A DNA stretch of 64,000 bases from Stropharia rugosoannulata (GCA_028532985.1 JANCIK010000011.1:372001-436000); one strand, 5' to 3'; positions 1-12,539 are shown, counted from the first letter of the stretch. A program made the numbers and translations. Notes: generated by a model from the letters alone, not told the origin.

Positions 1-111
1 CAACTATTCCGCGCAGTGTGCGTAAACTTTCGCGCACATGACGAGTTTGTCCGCGGGCACAAAATGGCCCAAAATATTCGCGCGGAATATTTCCTCACAT
101 GGACCGCCATA
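1..111. mobile_element. Right end of a fold-back (inverted-repeat) element, cut by window edge
   Basis: The last ~80 bases match the right end of the complete element at 12,546-13,571, including the terminal CACATGGACCGCCATA. The copy differs by a short insertion around 42-65. It contains the same TTTCGCGCA and TTCCGCGC motif words. The left part lies outside the window, so the target duplication cannot be checked; the flank after the end is CTGCCG. Confidence 0.75.
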
Positions 112-599
112 CTGCCGCGCCTGTGTCAGCAAAATTACACGAACTGAATTTCCCAGCCGCATCCATTCAATACCTAGTTCCATCCACACCGCCATGCGTT
201 CAGCTCATCCTGTACAGTACACCATGAGACCCACAGTGATCAGTAGGCTTCACCACCTCATAACAATGCTCGACAAGTAGTTTCATTATATTCCAACTGC
301 GTTAAGCCATCACTTGTTGGCCAACCGGCGCCAAGTCTTGACGCTGTTGCTTTCTTCATCTACGCAGGTGTGGAGGACGGCAAGGGCTGAAAGTAAAGAG
401 AACGACGAGGATAGAAGGCGCGTTCCCTTGGCCTGCAGATGGAGTGACAGTTAGCAAGGTGACGAAGGGGCTATAAGCAAGGGACCGGCAAACGGATGTT
501 GGTGGATCAGCTGGTGTATGTGCTGGTTGTTAGAGATGGGTTTTGGTTTGGCCTTCGGAGATGGGATGGTCCTTGGTATCCTCGGGTGTCATGCATGTG
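112..599. other. No gene recognised
   Basis: No open frame with recognisable protein content and no repeat structure was seen here. The stretch lies between the fold-back end and a dispersed repeat. Confidence 0.5.
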
Positions 600-945
600 T
601 TGTAAGATTGTGTATGTGTGTGTGTGCGAGCGGCGACTGGTGGGGTCGTCTTGAGGGTGTTGCTCAAGAAAAGGGTGAGAAAATGAAAGAATGACTGTGC
701 TGGATGAACTGGATCTTATGGGTAGCTATACTGAGCTTCTTGGATCGTAAATGAAGGTGGGTGGTAAATTAACTGCCTATCTACGTGTACACCATGTCCT
801 TAAATACTAAATAATATGTAGAATTATCGCCTGACTCCGAAGCACCAAGCAAATTAGTTTTAAGGAAATCATACCACTGGAAAATCATGCCACAAATTGG
901 CCGGATCTAAGCGCAAGCAAATAGCGCTCCTTACAGTGTGTTGTC
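600..945. repeat. Dispersed repeat R2, copy a
   Basis: This is similar in the same orientation to about 30,080-30,470. Shared landmarks are GCGACTGGTGGGGTCGTCTT, the run GTAAATTAACTGCCTA with its TACACC/TACACG continuation, and AATAGCGC[TA]CCTTACA near the end. Many substitutions and small indels separate the copies, so the duplication is old. No coding content is evident. Confidence 0.6.
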
Positions 946-2061
946 TTACTGGAAGCTTATCCCGTGACACCCTGTTCGTCCATTTAGCCTTGCCGAAGCT
1001 CACCCTAATGATATCGCTCTTCTCCTTTTTCTGCTCGGAGTGCGCTACCTACCATGTTCTCCAAAGTCTGCGTCGTGAGGCATACACCCTTCCGCGCGTG
1101 ACCACACACATGACACACAACTCACAACTCACAACTTACGCTCCACAACCTTCACCCACCAACCGTGTCTGTCGCGGCCTGATCACCCCGTGTCTCTGAA
1201 GTGCCCGAGCACCACAAAGAACTCAGGCACGTCGGAACACGAGAAGAAGACAAATGATGTATTGGATATAAAGCAACCATATATTGATTAGTCCAGGAAT
1301 CGAGGGGGAGATACACTGCCTTCAACAATATAGAAGCAATGAGCATTCTCGACGTGTATATAACTAGGATTCAGATGAATGTGAAATACACATCATCCAC
1401 TGCGCTTCAGCCACATACATATCGTTCGTCGATATACAAAATGTTTAAATCTACTGTACTCACTGCACCTATCACTAAATTTTCCTCCATTGCAGTTTCC
1501 AAGCCTATGCTAAACGACAGAACATTGGTGCGTGCGTCTTACATGACCAAGTACAACATTACTGAAATACTCCCGTGATCTAGGAGCTTGCTCCGCAGCT
1601 TCGCCATACTCAGGGAGGTCAACGGTCAACGGAGAGACCGGCCCACCCACAAGAGCGATTATGACCAAGGCAACCTTTCCTGACCGATTTACACCTCTTG
1701 CTGGGGCAGCTGTAACGCGCTTCTGGATGATAAAGCAAAGATGGATGGTGTTTTAGCCTTACTATTGCTGCAGAACACAACAAAAACACTGTAAATTGGT
1801 AAAATATCTAATCCAGGGATTCATAAAAGATTGGGTCCAAGAGGATTGCGCCGTTTCAATGGATATAAGAGGGATATCGTACTTCCTTATGCAGCGGGGT
1901 GTTGTAAAATTCAATTCGAAGCTTTGTTGACAGACTTCACTCGTATTTCAAGCACATTTATTTACATGTCGGTAAAAGACATATCATTCAAAGATATCAG
2001 CTAACGACATCTCTTCAGGCCTGCTCGAGGCTTGAAGGACAGGCTTCACATTCAAACTGGC
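946..2061. other. No gene recognised
   Basis: Only short open frames without family resemblance are present. The last part is the downstream flank of the minus-strand gene that ends at 2,062. Confidence 0.45.
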
Positions 2062-2711
2062 TTAGTGTTCCAATACAGGAATGAGTGCCCATGCTTTCTC
2101 TACCTCGACCGAGTCATAGTCGAGCACAACCTGACAATTCAACAACATCCACATCAGCGCTCTATCGAATACATAACCAGCTGAACACGTACTTGAGGGG
2201 GGTGAACGGCCAACGGCGAGACGACCATCATCAGATCATGTTCAGGAACTTGTATGCTATGAGAGTCCGACGTAAATACAAGTTAGACATATGTGTTCAA
2301 AATTGTGACTGACAAGTATGCGTGCAAAAACGCCTTCTGCGGTGCGGGCTTGATGCGCCACTCGCATACCGGGTCAAGAACGAGGAAAATCCTCTCTCCA
2401 ACCTCGGGGTTCCTGTAGGAGAGCGAGTTGGTGGGGAACAAATCCGGCGGGTTCCTAATGACAAATGTCTCGTTTGATCCCGAAGACACAGACCACTGTG
2501 AGAACAACATCAGATATGTGTAGGTGCTCTTCGGACTGCATCCGGTCACGGATTAGCTGACCTGTTGGGCGAGTGCCTGCTCGGGGATCTCTGGAGCCAC
2601 GGTAACTTTATTTCCCTCTAAGGCAGTCAGGAAAAGTGTTTCGGGGCCCACTTTGGGGGTCCACACTGCGATCTTGTAGGTTCCAGATGTGATTTCGATA
2701 TTTTCAGACAT
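2062..2711 (-). CDS. Small cytosolic protein, possibly beta-trefoil protease-inhibitor-like; family copy a
   Basis: Four exons on the minus strand (2711-2562, 2495-2314, 2256-2193, 2130-2062) give an intact protein of about 154 residues. All introns are GT-AG. The exon lengths 150/182/64/69 closely match the paralogue at 15,285 (150/191/64/69), which supports the model. It opens MSENIEITSGTYKIAVW and has no signal peptide or membrane segment. Exon 2 starts with Trp after the first intron. The pattern (G-x-Y-K-I near the N-terminus, W-x-V at one third, W-x-x-I-P-V at the C-terminus) resembles the ~150-residue fungal I66/mycocypin-type protease inhibitors. I only recall that family's look and could not align it, so the function is tentative. 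It belongs to a local family of four copies. Confidence 0.7.
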
Positions 2712-3289
2712 GTTGTATGCAGTATCAAATGGGAGCTTGCTTCGGTTTATGGGAAAGAGGGCTGGAGAAAGTGCAGTCACCATGTACTCCTTTTTATACC
2801 TTTCAGTGCTACTTTCACTCGGCATACTCTGTTCAGATTATCGTAACATTACGCATCACTCTCTATTCGGAAGCACCCTCAATGTATTTTTGGGCAGGAA
2901 CACAGATTAAGTTTAATCATATGCTGTCTGTTCGCCTTGAATAAATTGTACTTTGGCAGACGTTTAAGGGTTGCAGATGCTTCTTGATTCTTGCGGTGTT
3001 CCATTCAAGCACGACGCCCGCCACGTACATATAGCACATGTGCCCAAAATAATTTCCGAATAATCAATAATGGACCTGGACCAGTAGTGTCGTTAATAGC
3101 CTAAATCAAGTTGCTGCTCGTGAACAATGCTCTCAGTCATTACTGGTGCGTGTTGGGCTTGCGAAATAGATGCCACATTATTTTTTATAGCTTAGCCTCC
3201 ATATTCCTTCCTCCCCTTTGCAATTTAAATATTCTCAAAGTCCTGGTCGTTGGACGTAATCCCGACGATTTTGTACGTAGACTCAACTG
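2712..3289. other. Intergenic; no gene recognised
   Basis: This is the upstream flank of the minus-strand gene at 2,062-2,711. No convincing coding frame, repeat or RNA gene was seen. Confidence 0.4.
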
Positions 3290-3613
3290 AGCCCAGGTCG
3301 TTTATTGACAGGAGGTTCCATATCACCTGTGAATTGATATAACTGATCACCGATTCGGACATTATTCTGGAGCGTACATAGGCGGCGTGCATCTTGGCCG
3401 AATAGAAGTCTTACATAAAGAAACCCATCGCATTCCAAACACCTGAGGTTAAACGATTATGTACAACAACCAATGTCTATTATGTACGTACTACTCGCTA
3501 ATAGATAACATCTCGTGATACTGTGAAATTTTAGAAACAAGAACTTTAACAATGAGCTGGGTGGTAATAGTAGTTTCTGCAGTCTTCATGCTCAGTAAAT
3601 ATTACAACAAACC
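3290..3613 (+). promoter_or_regulatory. Upstream region duplicated together with family copy b
   Basis: The ~300 bases before the broken gene at 3,614 align with the ~280 bases before the intact copy at 15,285. Shared words include CCGAATAGAAG[TA]CTTACAT, TATGTACGTACT and AACATCTYGTGATAC[TC]GTGA. The duplication therefore carried the promoter region and not just the coding sequence. The TATAAAAA box clear in the 15.2 kb copy is not preserved here. Confidence 0.55.
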
Positions 3614-4276
3614 ATGTAAACCGAAGGCATCGTCCGAAAGCCCGGTGTCTACCGAATCGCTCTGTGGAGCAGCGGAACGGGCCCTGAAACACATTTGTTG
3701 ACCGTCACCATCCTTCCAGCCAATGCTGAGCGCTGAGCCTGCACGCTAGCAGGAGGTAAGTACAAGTACAATTCCATTCTCGTCTTCATGCAAAGTGGCA
3801 TAGCCCCTGAGTTTTTATTTATCTGATGTAACAAAGCAAACAGTGGCCCGATGTGTTCACCGACCCAGATGGGACCGTTGGGATCCAGGTCCCCGCAAAT
3901 ATTAGGCAGTCGAAGTCGCTTTCTTATGAGAGTTCCGAGAAAGGAAAGATTATTTCCCTAGGTCCACGCACAGATTTCCCTTCGCGCTTCTGGCGCATAT
4001 AATCTGCTCCCGAGCGACCACTGTCACACCCTTATATGTATTTCTTAAATCTCAACACCTCCTGCAGACTGAAACCAACTTTGGAGCTTGTTTGTATCCG
4101 CGTCCCTGATGACATGGACCTCATTTTGGTTGTCTCGCCCTCGAGGATTTACCCTCCCCAAGTACGTATTTGATTAATTACATATCTGGCAAATGAAGAC
4201 TGACATATATATGTGTTATACAACGCCCATCACCCTGGACTATGAATGGATATTCTTACCTGTGAACGCCAGCTGA
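3614..4276 (+). pseudogene. Broken copy b of the small beta-trefoil-like family
   Basis: All four exons of the family can be traced in order. Exon 1 runs from ATG 3,614 to a GTAAGT near 3,756, exon 2 starts with Trp at 3,844, exon 3 carries an IRVPD-type block near 4,097-4,160, and exon 4 ends WIFLPVNAS-stop at 4,276. It is disabled in several places. Codon 2 is TAA where the intact copy has TCA (Ser). A TGA lies near the end of exon 1. Exon 2 runs into TAA after the FW block, where the intact copy reads through. Nearest relative in the window is the intact gene at 15,285, to judge from the shared LPAN, GIQVPA and LGPR words. Confidence 0.75.
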
Positions 4277-4904
4277 GTCAATTTGAATGTTCAGTCCCAC
4301 CCGTCGTGACGCATCAATTGTCAAATAGGTCTCGAGTAGGCCCAAAGCGAGAGAGAAGAGAGATATCCGGGGAGGCAAAAGGTCTGCATCGAATGATGGA
4401 TCTGCGCCAAGGAAGGGAGAGACAGATGACGAAACTGGTAAACACTACATAGGTTTGTGGGGTTGCGGTTGCGGAGGGCGCTGGCGGAGGGCGTACTAAT
4501 GCGTGTCAGGAAATTCAAACAGCACGCGGCAGCTGGATCGGGTGGATCGAGCGCGCAGCCGCAAGTGACGGACGCGTCTGGAAGCCGATGGCGGGCGGAC
4601 CGACACCAGAAGTCAAGGGCATGGAGACCAGGTGGACGTGTGTGCACACACTGAAAGAAAAGATAAGGAGAGGGTGGGCCGCGGGCGGGTGAACAAGACG
4701 AGGCGCGCACCCGCATAAGGGAACTTGTAAGTGGACTTGACACTCGTAGTGGGAACGAGGTGAGGTGAGATTTCTCGTTCTACTGCGAGAGAAAGCGCCG
4801 GCGGACTCCCTGAGTCAACCTCCCCACCTGCTCGGCCCGAAACCTGCCAACATGAACAGCCCGGCCCCCTGGAATCCATCCATCCGGCTCCCACACGCAC
4901 ATTA
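4277..4904. other. No gene recognised
   Basis: The stretch is GC-richer than its left neighbour and has open frames on both strands, but none with recognisable protein content. It leads into repeat R1. Confidence 0.4.
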
Positions 4905-5390
4905 CCTACCCTCACCGCATATCTGTACATCCCACCTGGCCCCCCTGCGGAACGTTCAGCTGGGAGGACTTGTGGAAGGCAAGGTGAGATGTAAGATGTA
5001 TGACCAGCACGATAGCCCGGAGGTGGACAACACACTTGGAGGAACGGGCCCGTGCGTGCGTGCGTGGGGATGCTGCGTCTGGGTCTCTGTAGGTCAGTAC
5101 TTTCCCCATCTTCCCTGTCGCCCTTCCATCTCGGACATCCCGTCCATCCACCCGCCCACTCGCGCGGCAGAGGGACATCAGGCTATTCCCCTTCCCCTAC
5201 CTCGCATCGACTCTGCCCTTCTGGCTGTTTCTTGCCCTGCTCTTCCTATATGCCCCGCTCCGCCCGTACGCCCCGCCGGCTGTTCCTCATATGCCCTGCA
5301 GAGGTACGATCTTCGCCCCCGCCTCCGCCTCCGCGTTATCGAGATCCCTTCACACCTCCGTGCCTTCGCACATCCACACTTCCCGTCTGT
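4905..5390. repeat. Dispersed repeat R1, copy a
   Basis: This aligns with 11,280-11,712 over its whole length. Shared landmarks are ACCGCATATCTGTACAT, ACTTGTGGAAGG, TCCATCCACCCGCCCACTCG, GCGGCAGAGGGACATCAGGC and a C/T-rich ladder of GCCC-TGC-TCTTCC units ending in a GGTACGA/GAGGTCCC block. A third, weaker copy seems to lie at 17,130-17,960. R1 copies sit next to the decayed PPR genes at ~5.6 and ~18 kb, and R1 copy b cuts family copy c. The element type is unknown. Confidence 0.65.
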
Positions 5391-5639
5391 GCCTGACTCC
5401 GTCTCCGCTCATCTTCTGTGTCCTGCACCGCACCGCACCGCACCCAGATCTTGCACTCATCATGGCAACATGCTCCCCCTCGCGCAGCGCGCTCCAGCCC
5501 CGTTTCCCGACCTATGCCCGTGGGCCGTCATTCCGTTCCCCGTCCTAGTCCGGTCACGGACACACAGTCAACGGGTTGCCATGGCATATCACGGTAGATG
5601 TCTGTTATGTGCATCATTAGTGGAAGAACCTGCACGGCG
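5391..5639. other. Intergenic; no gene recognised
   Basis: C-rich sequence between R1 and the decayed PPR copy. Nothing recognisable was seen. Confidence 0.4.
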
Positions 5640-7000
5640 CATATGGAATGGGAGCACAGCGGCTCAGTACGGGATGCTGGGATCAATGGGGAGCAACGCT
5701 GTGCTCCCCGGGGCCATGGCGCACAGGTGGTGCAACGCCCGTGCCATTAAGGCACTCCCTCTCCAGCCTCGACCAGAAGAACGCCGCGCGTGCCCATGCC
5801 TTGCAGAAGAGCAAGCCACAGACGAGGACGGTGTATGTCACGACAATAGGTCGTGCGGGCAGCCGGACGAATGCCTGGATGAGCTTGTACGCGGGCGTGC
5901 GTAGGTCACGCGCCGCGACGTGCGGCGCAGCCGTCTGATCGTAGGTATTATCAGACGGGCGCGCAACGAACTGAATCGCTGGAGGCTTGAAATGGTTTGA
6001 CGTGTACTGTGAGATAGGATGGGAAACTTGGGAGGAGAGGGAGGAGAGCTGTGCGAGCCTGCGGAGAAAAGCGAATGCAGACACCTTGTCCTCGTGCGCA
6101 GAGAGCATGAGGGTGTTCGCTGCATGGCGCGGGTCGTGCGAGCCGTGTGCGGGCGGCGGGTCCGTCGTGATGGCGTGGATCGCGGTATAGTATTTACGTG
6201 CATCGTGGATCGCGCCCTCGCGTGCGAAGACACGCAGGAAGCCCTCAAGGTGTTCTGCAGTGAGCGGGTAAGGCTCGCGCGCCATACGGGTCATAAGGTG
6301 CTTCGTGAGCTGCAGAGTAACAAAGAGGTCCGCGAGCAGCAGGTGCTACGTCACCGGGCGCAAAGCAACCCGGCGTGCGTCCATGGCCGCTAGCATACGA
6401 ACAGCGAGGGCGCCGAGGACCGCAGTGCGCAGTGGGGCGCGCGATAGAGCGTCGAGGAAGAGGTTGAAAGCGGTCTCCTGCGCCGCCGTGGGGATGGGCG
6501 AGGTAAGGAAGGTATCGGTGAGGGCTTGGAGCGGGACCCCGGACGACGAGGTTGTGCCACGCAAGCTAGTATGCAGAAAGTACGAGCAGGGGGGCGTGCA
6601 GTGCCTCCGGCACGGAGGAGAGATGTGCATGAAGGAGGGCGGGGAGGGCATTGCTGGCGCGGTCGGCAGTGCGGACTTCGTAGAGGACGAGGAAGAGGAC
6701 GACCCAGGGCGGCATACGCATGCTCCTCGGCCTGGGCGATTGCCCGTTGGATGTCGTGCTGGGTGAGGGTGGGCCGCCAGCGGATGTACTCGTCGAGGGG
6801 GACGCCGGCCTCGGCGAGGGCAGCGTTGAGGTGAAGCCGGCCGGCAGGGGACTTGAGGGTGTCGAGGAGGCGCCACACGGGGGCCTTGGAGTCGCGGTAG
6901 AGGACATCTAGGTAGTGCGGCGCGGCGAGCAGGCGACTGCGCGCGCTGGTCGCGAACGAGCGGGCGACATGGCGGATGCGGTACATCAGGCACTCGGTCC
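5640..7000 (-). pseudogene. Decayed PPR-like gene, copy 1
   Basis: Minus-strand reading gives a mosaic of frames that together resemble a mitochondrial pentatricopeptide-type protein. The first block, near 6,990, is rich in Arg/Ser/Ala (RHVARSFATSARSRLLAAPH). A block on helical repeats and LSAYQLAWHN follows. Then a ~200-residue intact piece (6,294-5,683) contains a PPR-like TYTVLVCGLLF...RAAFFWSRLE. The frame changes near 6,730 and again near 6,560, so no single protein can be made. Copies 2 and 3 of the same gene lie at ~18.0-19.9 and ~26.1-28.7 kb. PPR assignment rests on motif appearance only. Confidence 0.5.
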
Positions 7001-9296
7001 CGGCGACCCGCGACAAACCCAGCCACAAGGCAAGCAAGGCCAAATAAGGTCTACTTTCCCACAATTTACTGGAAACGACAATTGCGCGAAGTGTTGAGTT
7101 TGCATAATCCTCTTCTGGTCCAACAAGTGCATAGGCACTTACAGAACTCTCTATCGTCGGCCTCGCGCTCGTGTTGGTCATCCTGGGAAAGCACGTAGAC
7201 ACCGCGCCTCAATCTGCCGGTAGCAGTGACTCCAAAGTGCCTCCGACCTTTATGCAGTAGTTGGAACCCAACGCAGTAGTCGCTACGCATTGTGATCGCG
7301 AGATATAGCCCAAGCGGAACGTACACATGACGGGGATAATGCCCGTAGAAAGCCGCTTCCGGAATACACTAGAGAAGAGAGATCTGAGGAAACATGGATG
7401 TTGAAGACTCACAAGTCAGATAAGTCTCTGGACATGCATATACGGCGGAATTGAATCGATAGGAACATTGCAAATTAAAAGAGTGAGAGGAGGTAAGAGG
7501 GAAGAGGGAAAGAGAAAAAGTGGGGATCGGTCAGGAGAGGGATGCGTCTGATAAGCCTGGTCACATGACAGGAGAATCCACAAAAAAAGGACGAGTTTCT
7601 CACCTATATTTGATCTAATACTCGACTTGGAAAGCTGAAATAAAATTTGTATAGTCCCTCACTTTGACGGAACCACCACCCACCACCTAGCCGCATGATG
7701 CGGCCCTTCCGTTAGCTAGCACGCTTCCTGAACATCCACATGTTTTCGAGAACGAGTGACTCTTGGCCGTCCAGCAAACGTTTCTCTAACTATGTTATGT
7801 AGCCATCTTCAGTTTAGCCCGTGCATTAACAGAGCCATTATGCGCTTGGGTCTGGTGAAGTACTGTTCATGCACAGAAGTACTCACAATCACGACGGGGC
7901 CACTTACCTACAGGCAGTACTTTCTAAGCATTCCGTAGAAGTGAATTTCATATAACATCATATGCCAAAAAGTATTTTACTATCAAAACTTTCCAAGGTT
8001 CTGGACGGTGGTACCTACTTTTAGACCAACCTTTGGTTAATATTCGCTGGTGTTTACATATATGAGTAATCGGGAGTTACATAATGCCATTGAGACCTTC
8101 AGAAAACAAGAAGGGCATTGAGGACATGCTCCAGGAAATCACGACCCACATTGATTTTCATGATCGGAAAGTTTAGTGGTGTCTGTTACTACAGTTGAGT
8201 AACTTACGTATTAGTACGGAACACTGTTACTGGTGAACTACCTAGTGCACACATCTGTTACGCTAAGGCAAGGAACAGTTCTCCAAGTTCAAAATAAATT
8301 CATCACAATTTATTCCTTCCAATCCATTTCACCACTTGCTTATATTTCGTGCTTTCATGCTTTAACCGACTTTAACTTTGGCGCGCAGCATGCTAGTAGT
8401 TGCGCAGATTACCTTCAAGCGTTGTATCGACTCGTCGCTTGCATATTTGATCACGGAGCTTTAACTGACCGGTGGAAAATACTCCCACAAGCTTAAATAT
8501 AAATAAATAACACGTTTTCGGAAGGGCAGTGGGTACATGACATGTTACCAATGGGGTTTCTATTGACAGCGGACCCATAACACGGCCGACCATCCACATT
8601 CTGTCCGCATTTTAAGCGTGTCTAAATATATATTTGGCTTTAATGAAGTCAATGTAAGTGGTAACGTATGGTAAAGAAACCTGTATGAGCTGTTCGCACG
8701 CTAACAACCTCTGTATAGAGCCGACATCTTACGAGCTCACCCCTCTGTGACTATCCGTGCGTGAGAATGAGTACAGGGCGACAGCATTGCACAAAGTCAA
8801 AGCGTAGGCAGATAGCAAAACTTGCAGTGAGATGTACGTGAAGAGCATGCAACACACCCTCAAATAACTTCAAGCATCTCATGCAACTCGATGCAACCAC
8901 ATGTAAACCCATCTCAAATATAATTCCTCCTCATTTGTTCCCCTGCTACGCTGAAGGACTAGCCAGTGGTACTTGCATTAAATAGTCGGAATGAGGCACG
9001 TATTTCTACTCATCACAGATGGATATCAAACACCACTTGACTTTCCGATCAAAAAGAATAATGTCGATCACCCATGAGGCAGGACATATCATCAATCAGG
9101 TCCATTTAACATAAACAAATATGCAAGCCAGCGAGCATAAAAGGCGAGCATGAAAGGCGAGGAGAACATAAGAATCAGTATTCGCAGACTCATATCCCCA
9201 CTTCATCTATCACCTTATCAAAAAGTCTGGGTTTCGCCTCTTTCATACCACTGACTCCATGTTAACTGGTGTTTCTTCAATACAGTGTCTACTTCC
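7001..9296. other. Long gene-poor stretch
   Basis: About 2.3 kb of AT-richer DNA without any frame I could tie to a protein. Small features only: CT/AG-rich tracts near 7,480-7,530 and a short direct repeat of GCGAGCATAAAAGGCGAGCATGAAAGG near 9,135. The last ~100 bases are the upstream region of the gene at 9,297. Confidence 0.45.
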
Positions 9297-10897
9297 ATGG
9301 GCGACGACAAGCTTCACCAGTGTAAGTTGGACTATTTCGATATTTGGAGTGTCCTAACAAGGATGTATGGCAGATTATGGCGACTGGCTCAAAGATGCTA
9401 CTTTCAACAAGCCGGTGCGATACATGGACGGCCCACCAGTAATCACCTCCGTCACCACGGTAAACCCCGACAGCGCCAATGGAGATCAGGACCTGCGTGT
9501 CTTCCACAGCGCGTTTGACATGTTCGAGGTCTGTCCCATTTCACAATGTAACACACCCAAGTTAATATCAGAGCGACACAGCTCGAAGGCGCGATATCAA
9601 AGGAACAGTTCACCTACCTCAAGAACGGATCTCTATTCATCACTGTCCCTGGATATCACCGCTTCAAGGTTCTAGGAAACATGAATGGGATCCTGAAAGA
9701 TCAACCATTTGATTTTCAGGTCAAGTGCGGCAAGCTTGCCAACGGACTCGTCGAGCTGCTAGTGGAAGCCGATGGGAAGACGGTCAGCATGTCTTGGGAC
9801 ATCAATGTGCAATTTGCAGGGAACATCAAGGGAAAAACTAGCTTTTTCAGTCTCGAGTAAGTATACTTGATATTTGTTTAACACGACGTCGTTTCATATA
9901 TCCCGTCCAATAGAGAAGATATGTTGAAAAAGGTACGTCTTGTAATACTGCAGAGAATGACGAGCTGACGGGATATATGTAGATGTCTGAGAATTCGGCC
10001 AAGTATGTGAACCACGGGGATGATCACAAGGAGATGTTGTATAAGTATTACTGTAAGCAGACCCTTTTCTGAAGGATATTTTATCTCACAGGCATCTAGC
10101 TTCGGGAGAAGACGTGATCTGGTTCAAAAACGTGGCAGAAGGTACGCCTTTGAATGTTATGTTATTGGCCAATTGTTTAATAGTGATTTATAGTTCTTCA
10201 AACCGGTCCCCAGTACTACGAGCTTAAAAAGAGCGAGCTGGGAGTAGCACTCGGTATGTGGGTCTCGGTAGTATGTAGTAGCAATCATAATAACCACTTG
10301 GGGCAGAATCCGGGCTACAGGCCTATCAGCACGCACAGTCATGTAAGTTTCAACTATTACAGTCTCAAAGTTATATGCTAACTACAGTGTAGTGGTGGAG
10401 GGATACATCAAAGACCACTATGACCCGGAGACTGGTCACTTTAAGATAGAAACCTATCGTAATAGAGGCAGGGATCAAAAAGGCGACGCTCCCGAAGGTT
10501 CTGATTCAGACTCAAAGTCGAAGACGTACACTTGCGATGTTACCTTCCTCGAGGTATTCAATGTAAGAAAGCTTAGCCTGCACAGACACTCCTAATCCAC
10601 TGACATGGGTTGAAACCACAGATACAAGGCGCGATACAGCCCACAGGGGACAAGAGCATTGGCGCCAAACTGAATATCAAACTCCCGGTCGTCGGCCGCA
10701 TTAAAATCGCGGCTCTGACGGGATCACTGGCTGCAGGAGAACAGCTCACGTTCCCTGTGAAGGTCGGTCTGGCGAATGGCGATGTGGGTTTGATTCTGGA
10801 GTCCAAAGTTCTGTCTTTCTTCTACAACCTGGACGTCCGTTTCCTCGGCAAACTTGGCGGCCCGGGCAAGAAAGTCAAGCTCTTCACTCTTCCGTAA
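9297..10897 (+). CDS. Intact ten-exon gene of unknown function
   Basis: Start ATG 9,297 (MGDDKLHQ). Exon 1 is very short, exon 2 begins after the AG at about 9,375, and exon 3 starts at 9,582. Further small exons follow, then a larger one (about 10,391-10,562), and the last exon runs from IQGAIQPTG to the stop at 10,897. Every junction is GT-AG and phase-consistent, and no internal stop is left, so the gene appears functional. The protein is about 340 residues, acidic and basic by turns, with no signal peptide or clear membrane span. It ends with a hydrophobic strand-rich block and a lysine-rich tail (GGPGKKVKLFTLP). I do not recognise the family. It sits between copies b and c of the small-protein family but shares no sequence with it. 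Confidence 0.7.
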
Positions 10898-11279
10898 GTC
10901 GCGCTCTATAGTATAAGGTGTATCATCCGAGCTGAAGGGAATGAACAGGTTCTGAGTAGGATATGTCTAGATATTGCACTGCGAATTTAGATAGGGAACG
11001 CTGTAAATGTGCATATAATTTTTTTTCACTATACAATGTGATGTGCACCCTCATAATTCATTCCTTCTGGCAAATTTCCCATTATATTTTTAATGAATGT
11101 GGTAATTCATCGCTACTCACTCGACCCGTGGTTTAATGGTCTTTTTTTTTTCAATCGTGAGGAGTACTCAGACGTCTCCCCAATGCTCGTACATATCTAC
11201 AAGTTGGCACTGTAAGTGCCCTACGAGGATTTAAACGAGATATGGGCGCTTGTTGAACAATGCACATCCCCACGGTGAA
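10898..11279. other. Intergenic; no gene recognised
   Basis: The 3' flank of the gene ending at 10,897, with AT-rich runs. It leads into repeat R1 copy b. Confidence 0.45.
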
Positions 11280-11712
11280 GCCCTACCTACACCGCATATC
11301 TGTACATTGCACCAGGCTTTGCCACGGAACGTTCGGCAGGGACCACTTGTGGAAGGTAAGGTTTTATGCATGACCAGCAGTGCAAGATAGGCTGGGGGTG
11401 GACAATGTGCTTGAAGGAACGGGCCAGTGAGTACGTGGTGGGGTCTCTGTAGGTCAGTACTTTCCCTCTCAGGCATCCCGTCCATCCACCCGCCCACTCG
11501 CGCGGCAGAGGGACATCAGGCTATTGCTCTTCCCCTATCTCGCCTCGACTCCCTCGCCACACAACTGTCCTTCCGGCTGCTCCTTGCCCTCCTCTTCCCA
11601 TATGCCCTGCTACGCCCGTACGCCCTGCTGGCCGTTCCTCGAATGCCCTGCGCTCCGCTCCCGCCCCTACCTCGGCGCTATCGAGGTCCCTTCTACAGAC
11701 ATCCTGCCACAC
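11280..11712. repeat. Dispersed repeat R1, copy b
   Basis: Homologous to 4,905-5,390. Its right edge coincides with the point where the minus-strand gene copy c loses its last exon. The insertion or a linked rearrangement therefore explains that truncation. Confidence 0.65.
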
Positions 11713-11714
11713 AC

Positions 11715-12237
11715 TTGAAGTGGGAAGATAGTCAATTTCGGGACGACCACAATGAGGTCCGTGTCCGGGACGCGGATGCTATAAGACCCAGACGTAAATA
11801 CGAGTCAGTATATCTCACATCGTTTCAAATGTGTGACTAACAAGAACGGCACTGGGAGGGGCTTCTGCAGCGCGGCATCTATGCACCACTCGCGCGTCGG
11901 GAAATCGGAGACGGGACCGAGGATGATCTTCTCTCCGAGCTCGGGTTCCCTATAGCAAAGCGAACGAGAGTGGAACAGATGCGCCGGAATCTGGATTACA
12001 AGGCCTTCATTTGGCGCAGGGTGAGCCGACCACTGTAAGAGTATCATTAATACAAATAAGTGCGCTGACGGGCACGGATTAACTTACCTTTTGATCGCGT
12101 GCCTGTTCGGGGTTTTCTTCGGTCACGGTAACCACGCCGCCCTCCAAGGCAGTCAAGAGAAGAGTTTCGGGGCCCAGGTCCGTGCGATACACTGCGATCT
12201 TGTAAGTTCCAGGCCTGACGATGCTTTGTACAAACAT
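11715..12237 (-). pseudogene. Copy c of the small beta-trefoil-like family, last exon missing
   Basis: Exons 12237-12088 (150 bases), 12032-11842 (191) and 11778-11715 (64) match the family exon lengths exactly and stay open. The protein starts MFVQSIVRPGTYKIAVY. After the exon-3 donor the sequence turns into repeat R1, and the 69-base fourth exon with its W-x-x-I-P-V ending is absent. Either the gene is a 3'-truncated remnant or it ends by readthrough into the repeat. No other lesion was seen, so the truncation may be recent. Confidence 0.7.
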
Positions 12238-12539
12238 GTTGTGTAGTAGTAGCTTCTTTGCTTTTCTTTGGACAAGAAGGCTGGAGAAAGTACCGTCATC
12301 ACCTGGCCCGCCTCATACGTTTGGGCGTTGCTTCACGTCAGCATACTCCGCTCAGATCATCATGCTCAGATCATCATGGTATCACATATCGCTCTCTAAT
12401 CGCGAGGACGAACGTGGGGTCAAAGTTTGAGTTTAATGATGCGTGGAAGAACGTCGATCACATGCCGCTGGTTCTATTGCAACTGTTCGACTTAAATAGA
12501 TTGTACATAAGCTCATTCTCAGGTTTTGGAATCGTAGCA

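Noticed and set aside
4765..5904. 379-residue open frame on the plus strand
   Set aside because: It crosses repeat R1 and the antisense of the decayed PPR copy, is Pro/Arg/His-rich and has no family resemblance. It is a GC-rich shadow frame.
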